Assembly: GCA_031963445.1 (NCBI GenBank) | Contig: JASSUH010000001.1 | Coordinates: 1,054,001-1,118,000, forward strand | Origin: JASSUD01 sp031963445 | GTDB lineage: Bacteria > Pseudomonadota > Gammaproteobacteria > Burkholderiales > Burkholderiaceae | Length of the DNA: 64,000 nt | Direction of reading: 5' to 3' | In this document: positions 35,743 through 44,196 of the stretch, one piece after another | Numbering within the stretch: position 1 is the stretch's first letter | Layout: every line of letters begins with the position of its first letter | The notes under the pieces: generated by a model | Told to the model about the DNA's origin: nothing | Seen by the model: only the letters and a program-made list of their open reading frames with translations | The model's database searches: none | Made by a program: the position numbers and the translations under genes

Positions 35743-37173
35743 ATGTCTAAGAAATTCGATGTAGTGGTAATTGGTGCTGGCCCTGGCGGCTATATCGCAG
35801 CGATTCGCGCAGCGCAGTTGGGTAAATCGGTTGCATGTATTGAAAAATGGCAAAACCCTAAAGGCGAAGCTGCGCTGGGCGGCACTTGCTTAAATGTTGG
35901 GTGTATTCCTTCAAAAGCCTTGCTCGCTTCTTCCGAGGCATTTGAAAGTGCAGCGCATCATATGGCCGAACACGGCGTCGAAGTTAAAGACGTTAAGCTT
36001 GATTTGGGCAAGATGCTGGCGCGTAAAGAAAGCATCGTCAGCAAAATGACCAAAGGCATCGAATTCTTGTTTCGCAAAAACAAAATTACCTGGCTGAAAG
36101 GGCACGGCAAATTTGTTGCTAACAGCGCTGAGGGTTATCAAATTGAAGTGAGCGGCACTGAAGAAACACAGACCATCATTGGTCGTGATGTGATTATTGC
36201 TACTGGTTCAAAAGCCCGTCATTTACCGAATCTTCCTGTAGACAACCGAATCATTGCTGATAATGAAGGGGCTTTATCATTTGACTCAGTACCTAAGAAT
36301 TTGGTGGTCATTGGTGCAGGCGTGATCGGCTTAGAGCTTGGCTCAGTTTGGCGACGTTTAGGCGCTAACGTGACTATCTTGGAAGCAGGTTCAACTTTTC
36401 TTGGCGCCGCTGATGAAAGCGTTGCCAAAGAAACAGCCAAATTATTTGCTAAACAAGGCCTAGCTATTAATATAGGCGTCAAAATTGACTCCGTTAAAGC
36501 AGACAAAGAAAGCGTATCGATCGCTTATACAGACCAAAAAGGCGAGGCCAAAACGCTAAAAGCTGATCGCTTAATCGTTGCTGTTGGACGTGTTCCCAAT
36601 ACCGATGGCTTAGGTTTAGAAAATATCGGCTTGAGCGTGACTGAGCGCGGCTTTATTGAAGTCGATGAACACTGCCGCACCAAGTTGCCAAACGTATACG
36701 CAATTGGCGATGTAGTGCGCGGCCCAATGCTTGCCCATAAAGCAGAAGACGAAGGGGTAATGGTGGCAGAGGTGATTGATGGGCAGAAACCCCATATCGA
36801 TTACAACTGTATTCCTTTTGTCATTTACACGTCCCCTGAAATCGCTTGGGTCGGCAAGACCGAACAGCAACTGAAAGAGCAAGGGCAAGCCTATAAAGTT
36901 GGCCAATTTCCTTTTGCTGCCAATGGCCGTGCGCTTGGTATGGGAAGTTCAGAAGGCTTCGTTAAAATGTTAGCGGATGCAAAGACCGATGAAATTTTAG
37001 GCGTGCACATCGTTTCATCGAATGCTTCTGACCTGATCGCTGAAGCAGTTGTCGCAATGGAATTCAAAGCCGCATCAGAAGACCTTGCTCGCATTTGCCA
37101 TCCGCATCCCTCCCTCTCAGAAGCCATGCGTGAGGCAGCGCTGGCAACTGATAAGCGCGCGCTTAATATGTAA
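35743..37173 (+). CDS. lpdA: dihydrolipoyl dehydrogenase E3
   Basis: FAD enzyme that reoxidises the lipoyl group of E2 with NAD+. 476 aa from ATG 35743 (MSKKFD), preferred over ATG 35737 because GAGA stands at better distance. FAD fold VVVIGAGPGGYIAAIRAA, redox disulfide GGTCLNVGCIPSKAL, NAD fold VVIGAGVIGLELGSVW, and the C-terminal active-site pair CHPHPSLSEAMREA are all present. Ends the odhA-odhB-lpdA cluster. Confidence 0.97.
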   Translation: MSKKFDVVVIGAGPGGYIAAIRAAQLGKSVACIEKWQNPKGEAALGGTCLNVGCIPSKALLASSEAFESAAHHMAEHGVEVKDVKLDLGKMLARKESIVSKMTKGIEFLFRKNKITWLKGHGKFVANSAEGYQIEVSGTEETQTIIGRDVIIATGSKARHLPNLPVDNRIIADNEGALSFDSVPKNLVVIGAGVIGLELGSVWRRLGANVTILEAGSTFLGAADESVAKETAKLFAKQGLAINIGVKIDSVKADKESVSIAYTDQKGEAKTLKADRLIVAVGRVPNTDGLGLENIGLSVTERGFIEVDEHCRTKLPNVYAIGDVVRGPMLAHKAEDEGVMVAEVIDGQKPHIDYNCIPFVIYTSPEIAWVGKTEQQLKEQGQAYKVGQFPFAANGRALGMGSSEGFVKMLADAKTDEILGVHIVSSNASDLIAEAVVAMEFKAASEDLARICHPHPSLSEAMREAALATDKRALNM

Positions 37174-37206
37174 CTAACTCGTTTTGGCAAGGATAGGAGG
37201 ATAGGT

Positions 37207-37557
37207 ATGGAGCAACACCACCGCATTGACCATGAGACAGAAAAAGCCATCCGATCTTTCCTTACCTTGCTCGCTAGCCACTATAACAACATAGCTGGGG
37301 CAATAATCTACGGCAGCCGAGCACGCGGCACGCATCGTCCTGACAGTGATGCTGATGTCGCGGTGCTGTTGAGGGGCGAGCACCAACGAGTATTGCCAAC
37401 AACGTTGGCGATGGCAGATATAGCTTATGATGTGCTGCTTGAAACAGGCATCAATATCTCGCCATTGCCTGTATGGCTTGACCAATGGGAACACCCGGAA
37501 AATTATACGAACCCAGCTTTGTTGCACAACATCGCTAGAGAAGGGGTTAGGCTGTGA
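37207..37557 (+). CDS. MNT-type nucleotidyltransferase (antitoxin of an MNT-HEPN pair)
   Basis: 116 aa. The minimal nucleotidyltransferase motif GSx10DxD is complete: Gly36-Ser37 and Asp48/Asp50 in IIYGSRARGTHRPDSDADV. In characterised MNT-HEPN modules the nucleotidyltransferase neutralises the HEPN toxin by adding nucleotides to it. The stop overlaps the GTG start of the next gene by 4 bp (GTGA), so translation is coupled. AGGAGGATAGGT stands upstream of ATG 37207. The pair interrupts the usual lpdA-zapE neighbourhood. Confidence 0.87.
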   Translation: MEQHHRIDHETEKAIRSFLTLLASHYNNIAGAIIYGSRARGTHRPDSDADVAVLLRGEHQRVLPTTLAMADIAYDVLLETGINISPLPVWLDQWEHPENYTNPALLHNIAREGVRL

Positions 37558-37940
37558 AGGCACAAAATTTAATGGCGAAGGCAGTGCAGGCCGTGGCGTC
37601 AGCAAAGATCCTGCTCGATATTGGAGATGCTGACGGTGCGTGCAACCGCGCCTACTATGCTATGTATGACGCGGCTTGCGCTGCTTTGTTAGCCTCTGGG
37701 CATGATGTTGGCAAGACTCATAAGGGCGTCCTTAACGCTTTTAGTGATCGCCTAATCAAAAATGGGCCTTTCCCTAAAGAAATGGGCCGTCTTTTGAAAC
37801 AGGCGGAGGCATTTCGTTATGTGGCCGACTACGAAGGTGATCCAGTGCAACCAGACGATGCGCAGGCGATGGTGGCACAAGCGGAGATTTTTGTGGCTGC
37901 GATTCATGCCGAATTTATGCTAGAGAATCCTAGCTTCTAA
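37554..37940 (+). CDS. HEPN domain protein (putative toxin of the pair)
   Basis: 128 aa all-helical HEPN protein starting at GTG 37554. Family signature: SAKILLDIGDADGACNRAYYAMYDAACAAL, split here as ILLDIGDADGACNRAYYAMY followed by DAACAALLASGHDVGKTHKG, then FRYVADYEGD and an acidic helix to the end. The Arg of NRAYY and a histidine in KTHKG could take the role of the RNase Arg/His pair, but the canonical spacing R-x4-6-H is not obvious, so RNase action is uncertain. Coupled to the MNT gene. Confidence 0.83.
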   Translation: MKAQNLMAKAVQAVASAKILLDIGDADGACNRAYYAMYDAACAALLASGHDVGKTHKGVLNAFSDRLIKNGPFPKEMGRLLKQAEAFRYVADYEGDPVQPDDAQAMVAQAEIFVAAIHAEFMLENPSF

Positions 37941-37960
37941 AGGTTGTTAGCAGGCTGTCA

Positions 37961-39085
37961 ATGAATGTTATTGAACACTACGCCTACCAACTCAGCGTTC
38001 ACGGTTATCAGGCAGACCGCACTCAGTATGCGGCGATTGAACGTCTACAGCATTGCTATGACGAGTGGCAGGGTTATCTTGCGAAACGCTCGAACCCGCT
38101 TAAAAGATTAATCTATTCTCCAGAAATTCCGAAAGGCGTCTATTTATGGGGCGGTGTTGGTCGTGGCAAAAGCTTTTTGATGGATAGCTTTTACGCCTGC
38201 GTGCCAGAAAAAGCTAAAACACGGCTGCACTTCCACGAGTTTATGCGTGCTGTACACGCCGAGCTAAAGACCTTAAGTGGCACGGCTGATCCACTCGATA
38301 AGCTAGCGCAGCAGATTGCGCAACGCTATCAATTAATCTGCTTTGACGAATTCCATATCTCCGATATTGCCGATGCGATGTTGTTATACCGGCTTTTGGC
38401 AGCTCTCTTTAAACATCGTGTGCAGTTTGTCATGACGTCTAATTACCCGCCTGACAAGCTCTACCCAGATGGTTTGCATCGAGAGCGAATTTTGCCTGCG
38501 ATTAGCTTATTGAATGAAAAGCTTGATGTATTAAATGTGGATAGCGGCATCGACTACCGGCAGTATGCAACGGCTCAGGGGCAGGGTCGTAACGTCTACC
38601 ATATGCCGCTTGGCCCAGCTGCAGATAACGCGCTAGAGATAGTGTTTACAAGCGCCGTACAAGCGCCAGATGAAAATATCTTATTACATATAGGGCAGCG
38701 TGAAATCAGCGCACGGCGTTGCGCCAAAGGCGTGGTTTGGTTTGATTTTGAAACCTTGTGTGGCAATCATTCTCCGCGCTCGCAAAATGATTATCTTGAA
38801 TTAGCCAGCTGCTTTCATACCATCATCGTTTCCGATGTGCCATGCATGACACCGCAAAAAGTAGCCGAGGCACGTCGTTTCACCTGGCTGGTCGACGTAC
38901 TCTACGATCAAAAAGTCAAACTCTTTCTATCGGCTGCCGTGCCAGCTGATCAACTCTATGTGGCTGGGCCGCTGGCGAATGAATTTAGCCGCACCGTTTC
39001 ACGCCTCACAGAAATGCAATCGCAAACTTATCTCGATGCACCACGTTGCGTAGTTAACGCAGCACCCATGTCGAGTGATTCCTGA
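37961..39085 (+). CDS. zapE: cell division ATPase ZapE (AFG1 family)
   Basis: 374-aa AAA-type ATPase that destabilises FtsZ at the septum; the family is also linked to protein quality control. Walker A LWGGVGRGKSFLMD with Gly69-Lys70-Ser71, Walker B LICFDEFHISDIADAM, and sensor segment FVMTSNYPPDKLYPDGLHRERILP are visible. Follows the odh cluster as in Burkholderia, with the MNT-HEPN pair in between. Confidence 0.95.
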   Translation: MNVIEHYAYQLSVHGYQADRTQYAAIERLQHCYDEWQGYLAKRSNPLKRLIYSPEIPKGVYLWGGVGRGKSFLMDSFYACVPEKAKTRLHFHEFMRAVHAELKTLSGTADPLDKLAQQIAQRYQLICFDEFHISDIADAMLLYRLLAALFKHRVQFVMTSNYPPDKLYPDGLHRERILPAISLLNEKLDVLNVDSGIDYRQYATAQGQGRNVYHMPLGPAADNALEIVFTSAVQAPDENILLHIGQREISARRCAKGVVWFDFETLCGNHSPRSQNDYLELASCFHTIIVSDVPCMTPQKVAEARRFTWLVDVLYDQKVKLFLSAAVPADQLYVAGPLANEFSRTVSRLTEMQSQTYLDAPRCVVNAAPMSSDS

Positions 39086-39297
39086 CCTGAGTAAATCGTT
39101 TCAATGGCTGCATCAGTCTACTTAAGCGATGTAATCAGCAGGGTATGCCGCAGCAGAAAGGACAAGTCTGAAAAACGAGAAAGCATCCCTTCGCTTGCGC
39201 ACAGCGCACTTCGCTCACCGTCAGAAAGAAAGATCGTTATAGAGTAAAAAGAAAACTCTGCTTTTCTTATGTTTACTCATTCTGAATGGAGGTAGAA

Positions 39298-40515
39298 ATG
39301 ATAGTTTCTATTTCACAAGCTCTTGCCTGCCCACGCTCCTCTCCCACAAATTCTAGTCACTCATCAGAAGAATCAACAAGTTCGACACGAACATTAGCTA
39401 AAAAACAATCTCCGTTGAGTCTACTTCTTCAGGGAAGAGTAGCTAGCCAAGCTAATCCTACAAGTACTGTTTTTTCAGCCCCTAGCCTAGCATCTACAAC
39501 CTCGATATCTGCCGACCAATTGATGCAGGAAAAACAACGCTACACTGAGTCACTAGATGGCGTTTGCGTTCGGAGCACCTTATTCGAAGTGAAATACTCT
39601 ATAGACAAGACGATGCCTGTTAACAAGAACGATAGTGCAGAATCTGAAAATTTTGAAAAACTTAGCTCAAGTATCAAATCTTTGCTTTCATCACTACCCA
39701 AACCAAGCAAAAAAGCTATTGAAAGTTTGCGTGAATTAATCAAAAACAGTGAGCAGCTTTCTAGTAAAAAAGATGTAAAGTGTGCAGAGCGAGCGTTTAA
39801 TTCACATTTAGAGGATATTAAATTAAACGAGGAAGTTAGCTTGCCAAAAGACTTTTGGGAGAAGCTAGAGGGAGTGCAAAAAAATATTGTTGATTCTCGA
39901 AACTCGTTGGCGACTGCTATCAAATCAGGCTCTAATCTAGAGAAAGAAATACTAAACCTTGTTCGCTTGCGCCGCCCTTTAGAAAAATCAGCAAGCTCGA
40001 CACAAGCATCAGCTGAAAAACAACCTCTTTTGAATTTACTCCCTCAGAAAGTGGCAGAGAACCCAGCTGAGCCTATAAGTACTGTTTCTGCAGTCCCTAG
40101 CCAATTGGTGCCTTTCGATGAAGGAATGGAACTCATCAAGAGCAGTATGGAGCGCTTTGAATACTTGTCGGAGTGTTTACCCAACGTTTGGGGCGCTCAA
40201 GGAAATGAGTGGCTTTCTACTTTCAAGAGTGACGATTTGCCTGAATATTGTACAAAAGAGAACTTAGAATTAAGCATCAACACTTTTCTTTCTTTTGATG
40301 TCATTTCAAAAGTAAAGAAACGTATTGATAGTATGGATATATCGGACAAAGCCAATGAATATTTTGATGAGGAAATGCTAGGCGGACTTCAATTAGATGA
40401 GGCTTTGGACGCTTTAGACGAAGTATCAAAGATTCTTACGGGCTTCCAGGAAGCTGCTCAGCGTAATATCCATATGGGAGATAACGGCATTTGGGGCGAC
40501 CGCATATCTCTTTAA
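39298..40515 (+). CDS. unknown serine-rich protein with internal 120-bp duplication, effector candidate
   Basis: Not recognised. 405 aa from ATG 39298, which has a perfect GGAGG 5 nt upstream; an ATG at 39286 is in frame but lacks one. The first 70 residues are rich in Ser, Thr and Pro. The section about residues 24-63 recurs at about 229-268: DNA 39367-39486 and 39982-40101 align over their full 120 bases without gaps (e.g. TCGACACRARCAT, AAAAAACAA/GAAAAACAA, AGTACTGTTT). The rest is helical, Lys/Glu/Ser-rich and hydrophilic with no membrane segment and no Sec signal. It is less GC-rich than its neighbours and stands alone between zapE and suhB. A modular secreted effector is a reasonable guess only. 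Confidence 0.75.
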   Translation: MIVSISQALACPRSSPTNSSHSSEESTSSTRTLAKKQSPLSLLLQGRVASQANPTSTVFSAPSLASTTSISADQLMQEKQRYTESLDGVCVRSTLFEVKYSIDKTMPVNKNDSAESENFEKLSSSIKSLLSSLPKPSKKAIESLRELIKNSEQLSSKKDVKCAERAFNSHLEDIKLNEEVSLPKDFWEKLEGVQKNIVDSRNSLATAIKSGSNLEKEILNLVRLRRPLEKSASSTQASAEKQPLLNLLPQKVAENPAEPISTVSAVPSQLVPFDEGMELIKSSMERFEYLSECLPNVWGAQGNEWLSTFKSDDLPEYCTKENLELSINTFLSFDVISKVKKRIDSMDISDKANEYFDEEMLGGLQLDEALDALDEVSKILTGFQEAAQRNIHMGDNGIWGDRISL

Positions 40516-40742
40516 AGAGTCTAACCCAAGTGTCTAACGAGTGAGCTATAGTGCAGACTGTTCTCACCCTCCATTTCCTGATTACATCAGTAGTCGGGCT
40601 AGAAAATGGCGGAACAATGCACTTTTCTTCTGCCAATCTTTCTTTCCCCCAAATCACTAAGCCGACCGCGGTCTACTCAATCGGATAGGCCGCATGAATG
40701 GCAATAAGAGGTAAAAAGTAAAGCAAATCGGAAATCTAAGCT
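40516..40742. other. gap after the serine-rich gene
   Basis: No gene recognised; a short leftward frame across 40436-40657 overlaps the preceding gene antisense and looks spurious. Family B repeat units follow. Confidence 0.4.
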
Positions 40743-40930
40743 CGTAGGTTGGGGTGACACAGGAACCCCAACATGCTGCTGTGATAATTGCTACGGTGCT
40801 TTGAAGGTGGGTTGTGTTGGGGTTCCTGTGTCACCCCAACCTACGAATCGGCGAGAAAAAATTTCGCTGCCTTTCACTTTACCTAATAGGCGCAGCCTTG
40901 TAGGTTGGGGTGACGCAGGAACCCCAACAC
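40743..40930. repeat. family B palindrome cluster with three core units
   Basis: Unit 1 at 40743-40773 (CGTAGGTTGGGGTGACACAG...) and unit 2 at 40815-40845 are perfect 31-bp reverse complements around a 41-nt loop. A third unit at 40900-40930 repeats unit 1 with one or two changes (GACGCAGG). The usual AGAGCCTG termini are missing. Downstream of convergent unknown gene and suhB. Confidence 0.85.
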
Positions 40931-40943
40931 GATCACTCATTAA

Positions 40944-41759
40944 CTAGCTTGATACTTTGTCAGCTTTCTTCTGACTGACGCTGTAAGGGGCAAGAATGCG
41001 TACCATTTGCGCATAGATTTTTGGATTGCCTGCGACAATCTCGCCTGTCGGTAGATTGTCTGACTCGCCCGTGTAATTACCCACAATACCGCCAGCCTCA
41101 GTAATCATTAAGCTGCCAGCAGCGATATCCCAAGGCTGTAGCGCTTGCTCAAAGAAACCATCTAAACGACCTGCTGCGACATTGGCTAAGTCAAGCGCAG
41201 CGGCGCCTGGTCGACGCAGTCCTGCACAGGCTTTGGTCATTTGCGCAAACAATTGCAGATAGTTTTCTAAATTCTGCTCATGGCGAAATGGGAAACCTGT
41301 TCCAATGAGGGCTTCTGCTAATCGGTCGCGTTGTGCGACACGGATACGCCGGTTATTGAGAAAAGCACCGGCACCGCGCGAAGCGGTGAAAAGATCATTG
41401 CGATTTGGATCATAAATGACCGCTTGCGTCACCACGCCTTTGTAAGAGAGCGCGATCGATACGCAGTAATAGGGAAAGCCATGAATGAAATTACTTGTGC
41501 CATCTAAGGGGTCAATGATCCATTGATAGTCGCCTTGTAGCTCAGATTGCCCAGATTCTTCAGCCAAGATCGCATGGTCAGGGTAGGCCGTGCGCAAGGT
41601 TTCAATAATCATTGCTTCTGCCGCTCGATCAACATTAGTCACGAAATCGTTGTGCTGTTTTTGAGCGACTTCGACGGCGCCAATATCCAGGGAAGCGCGA
41701 TTAATAATTTGCCCCGCTTGGCGGGCAGCTCTAACAGCAATGTTGAGCATCGGATGCAT
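40944..41759 (-). CDS. suhB: inositol-1-monophosphatase family protein SuhB
   Basis: 271 aa. Starts MHPMLNIAVRAARQAGQI, nearly the E. coli start. Mg-binding motifs ILAEESG, WIIDPLDGTSNFIHGFPYYC and WDIAAGSLMITEAGG are intact. In enterobacteria SuhB also joins the rRNA antitermination complex with NusA; its enzymatic role in this organism is not clear from sequence. Convergent with the serine-rich gene through a B-type repeat cluster. Confidence 0.95.
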   Translation of the reverse strand: MHPMLNIAVRAARQAGQIINRASLDIGAVEVAQKQHNDFVTNVDRAAEAMIIETLRTAYPDHAILAEESGQSELQGDYQWIIDPLDGTSNFIHGFPYYCVSIALSYKGVVTQAVIYDPNRNDLFTASRGAGAFLNNRRIRVAQRDRLAEALIGTGFPFRHEQNLENYLQLFAQMTKACAGLRRPGAAALDLANVAAGRLDGFFEQALQPWDIAAGSLMITEAGGIVGNYTGESDNLPTGEIVAGNPKIYAQMVRILAPYSVSQKKADKVSS

Positions 41760-41808
41760 AAACGGAATCCTTCAAAATGATAAAAACGCTAAATAGACCG
41801 CGGTTAGG

Positions 41809-41850
41809 CTTTTAGAGCCTTCTGCTTAAAGATCGTGAACAGGTTCTTAA
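41809..41850. repeat. internally deleted family B element
   Basis: Only about 40 bp: TTTAGAGCCTTCTGC at the left and GATCGTGAACAGGTTCTTAA at the right, with no GGTTGGGGTGA core. The right end encodes, on the other strand, the TAA stop of lpxH. Confidence 0.7.
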
Positions 41851-42644
41851 ATAATAGAAACGGCTTGTAGGCCATTTTGATCTAAGCGCAAGTAACCACC
41901 ACGCTTAGTCTGATGATCAAAATCCCAGTCCGGCAAAACCCAACGCGTTGCATCTGTCGCATCGTTATATTGATGCCGAGCAGGTCGATGGGTATGGCCG
42001 TGAATCATTGTAGTAGTTTGCGTGTCAGTAAACAGCTGCTTAACTGCATGGTCGGTTACGTCCATCTTTGCAGTTAATTTTTTCTGGTACATAGCGCCCG
42101 TTGCTTGGCTTTTAGCGCGCAAGCGAGCTGCCAACGCAAGCCGCCACGCGAATGGCCAGCTACTAAAAAAGCATTGCACAGCACGGCATCGCACAATTTT
42201 TCTGAAACGTTGGTATGCCTGATCTGCGGTGCATAAGATATCGCCATGCGTGAGCACGACGCGCATACCAAAGGCTTCGATTACGTACGGATCTTGGATT
42301 AGCTGCGCTTGTGTCGCATGCGCAAAGCGCGCACCCAACAGAAAATCGCGATTGCCATGCATCACATATAACGGAATGCCGCGTTCAGCGAGCGTCTTCA
42401 AAGAACGCACGATAGGCTGCATAAAAGGCATTGTCAGCAAATCATCGCCTACCCACGCTTCAAATAGGTCACCCAAAATATACAGTCCACCTGCATCTTG
42501 CACCGTGTTAGCAATGAAAGATTCGAAAGCAGATACGGTTTGTATAAGCGTTTGACTTAGATGTAAATCCGAGATGAAGTAAAGCGGCTTTGAATTGGCC
42601 GCGTAGACTTTGTCTGGCGCACGCGCGGGTAGGTTGCTTGACAT
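41847..42644 (-). CDS. lpxH: UDP-2,3-diacylglucosamine diphosphatase
   Basis: Cleaves UDP-2,3-diacylglucosamine to lipid X in lipid A synthesis at the inner face of the membrane. 265 aa with the metallophosphoesterase motifs FISDLHL, ILGDLFEAWVGDD, VMHGNRDFLLG, LTHGD and MIHGHTHRPARH. Start at ATG 42644; the frame has a TTG one codon earlier. Lies 13 bp after ppiB, same order as in Burkholderia. It shows that LPS is made. Confidence 0.95.
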   Translation of the reverse strand: MSSNLPARAPDKVYAANSKPLYFISDLHLSQTLIQTVSAFESFIANTVQDAGGLYILGDLFEAWVGDDLLTMPFMQPIVRSLKTLAERGIPLYVMHGNRDFLLGARFAHATQAQLIQDPYVIEAFGMRVVLTHGDILCTADQAYQRFRKIVRCRAVQCFFSSWPFAWRLALAARLRAKSQATGAMYQKKLTAKMDVTDHAVKQLFTDTQTTTMIHGHTHRPARHQYNDATDATRWVLPDWDFDHQTKRGGYLRLDQNGLQAVSII

Positions 42645-42656
42645 CAAACTTTCAAA

Positions 42657-43151
42657 TTAATCAATGACGCGGGCTTTTTCTATGACCACGGATTCGACAG
42701 GAACATCTTGGTGGTGGCCGTTGTTGCCTGTTTTAACTTGGGCAATTTTATCGACTATCTCTAATCCTTCAACCACTGAACCAAACACGCAATAACCCCA
42801 GCCTTGTGGTGTAGGGGCGGAGAAATTTAAAAAGTCATTGTCGCTTAGATTGATGAAAAATTGTGCGCTAGCAGAGTGGGGCGCGTTGGTACGTGCCATG
42901 GCAATGGTGCCGCGTAGATTTTTCAAGCCATTGTTGGCTTCATTGTCGATGGTTGCAGCGGTAGACTTTTGGTCCATATCTTTGGTAAAGCCGCCGCCTT
43001 GAATCATAAAGCCAGGAATCACACGATGAAATATCGTGCCATCGTAATGTCCTTGTTTGACATAGTTCAAGAAATTTTCGACAGTTTTAGGTGCCTTCTC
43101 AGCATCTAATTGAAGTTTGATTACGCCAAAGTTAGTAGTGAGTTCAATCAT
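42657..43151 (-). CDS. ppiB: peptidyl-prolyl cis-trans isomerase B
   Basis: Cyclophilin, 164 aa from ATG 43151 (MIELTTNFGVIKLQL), matching cytoplasmic PpiB of Burkholderia. GAGGAG stands 7 nt before this start. Catalytic segments FHRVIPGFMIQGGG, MARTNAPHSASAQFFINLSD and GWGYCVFGSVVEG are present. The frame stays open upstream to 43301 and there encodes a good signal peptide (see separate entry), so a longer exported form is possible. In Burkholderia a periplasmic ppiA precedes ppiB; here it is missing apart from this leader. Confidence 0.92.
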   Translation of the reverse strand: MIELTTNFGVIKLQLDAEKAPKTVENFLNYVKQGHYDGTIFHRVIPGFMIQGGGFTKDMDQKSTAATIDNEANNGLKNLRGTIAMARTNAPHSASAQFFINLSDNDFLNFSAPTPQGWGYCVFGSVVEGLEIVDKIAQVKTGNNGHHQDVPVESVVIEKARVID

Positions 43152-43301
43152 TAATTTCTCCTCGCCTTTTAAAGTAGTTTCTTTAGGGACCCTCTGCGAC
43201 ACCCCAAAGGCCAGGCATGCCGAGGCAGACATTACAACTAGTAAAGCCAGTAGGCGTAACGCAGTCTTTGGGGTTTTGCAGAGGTTTTTTAAGAAAAGCA
43301 T
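43152..43301 (-). other. in-frame signal-peptide leader upstream of ppiB
   Basis: From ATG 43301 the 50 codons before ppiB encode KNLCKTPKTALRLLALLVVM then SASACLAFGVSQRVPK, a positively charged start, hydrophobic core and possible lipobox or signal peptidase site. It is in frame with ppiB. No Shine-Dalgarno precedes 43301. It may be the remaining 5' end of a deleted periplasmic ppiA. Confidence 0.5.
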
Positions 43302-43355
43302 TGTTATGTCGTTTAGCTAAGTGTTTCTAGGAGCAATAAAGGCATTCAGCGCGCT

Positions 43356-43928
43356 TTATTGATTAGTGTTTCCCTTAACTTGCGGGTTAGCGGCTTCAGT
43401 TGTAAAAGAAGGCGCTAGGATAGCTTGGATTTGTTGCAGCCGCTGCTTTGAAAATTTATCTTGTGCATTTAATCGAATAGCGCGTGCATAAACCCTTGCG
43501 GCAAGTTGCAAATAAATTGAGCCAAGATTTTGATACGCCTGCACATAACTCGGGTTAGCGCGCAGCGCAGCTTCAAGCGTTGCCCGAGCTTCTTCATACT
43601 GACCGTGCTTGGCATAAAGCACAGCAAGGTTATTATACGATTCAGGTATTTCGGGATATTGTTGAATCAACGCCTGTAACGCCTGCACGGCTTCTGTATT
43701 GCGTCCAAGATAAGCGAGTTGTGTCGCATGTTTGAATTTCGCTTGAACATCCCGCGGATATTTGCCAACCCGCGCTTCGAGCTGATTCAGCGTAGCCAGG
43801 TTTTGTGCTTGTTGTGTTTCTGTATTATTTTTATTTTGTGCAGCGGGTTCAGCAGCCCAAGCTCCTTTGTGCATCAAGCACACAACGAAACCTAAGATGA
43901 GCGGCAAGCGGCGAATGAGAATTTTCAT
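43356..43928 (-). CDS. exported tetratricopeptide-repeat protein
   Basis: 190 aa with a signal peptide (IRRLPLILGFVVCLMHKGAWA, cut after AWA-AEP). About three TPR motifs: KFKHATQLAYLGRNTEAVQA, SYNNLAVLYAKHGQYEEARA and AYQNLGSIYLQLAARVYARA. Likely a periplasmic scaffold for protein contacts. The same TPR gene stands beside cysS in Burkholderia. Divergent from cysS. Confidence 0.88.
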   Translation of the reverse strand: MKILIRRLPLILGFVVCLMHKGAWAAEPAAQNKNNTETQQAQNLATLNQLEARVGKYPRDVQAKFKHATQLAYLGRNTEAVQALQALIQQYPEIPESYNNLAVLYAKHGQYEEARATLEAALRANPSYVQAYQNLGSIYLQLAARVYARAIRLNAQDKFSKQRLQQIQAILAPSFTTEAANPQVKGNTNQ

Positions 43929-44196
43929 AGCTTGAAATCTAGAATGTTATACTCCAACGCGTTTTTAGGGAGGAGGTTCAGTAGAACTGAATAACCCTCT
44001 TTAATATCGCGCAGCAGCGTAATGTAGCTGATGAAGAAAGCCTTGCTAATTAAAAAGTAAGGCATTTAATCAGCTAGCCAAACAACAGAAATTGGATAAT
44101 TTTTCTGTCAACGACATCAGTCCGCCATTGTCTCATAGAACCTGTCTATTGACTGACAGCAACTCAAATGAGCCCGCGGCAATCTCGCGTTTTTTC

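Noticed and set aside
40743..40930. Regular short units that could suggest a CRISPR array
   Set aside because: Only three units, alternating orientation, long unequal spacing and identity with dispersed family B elements elsewhere; no cas genes.
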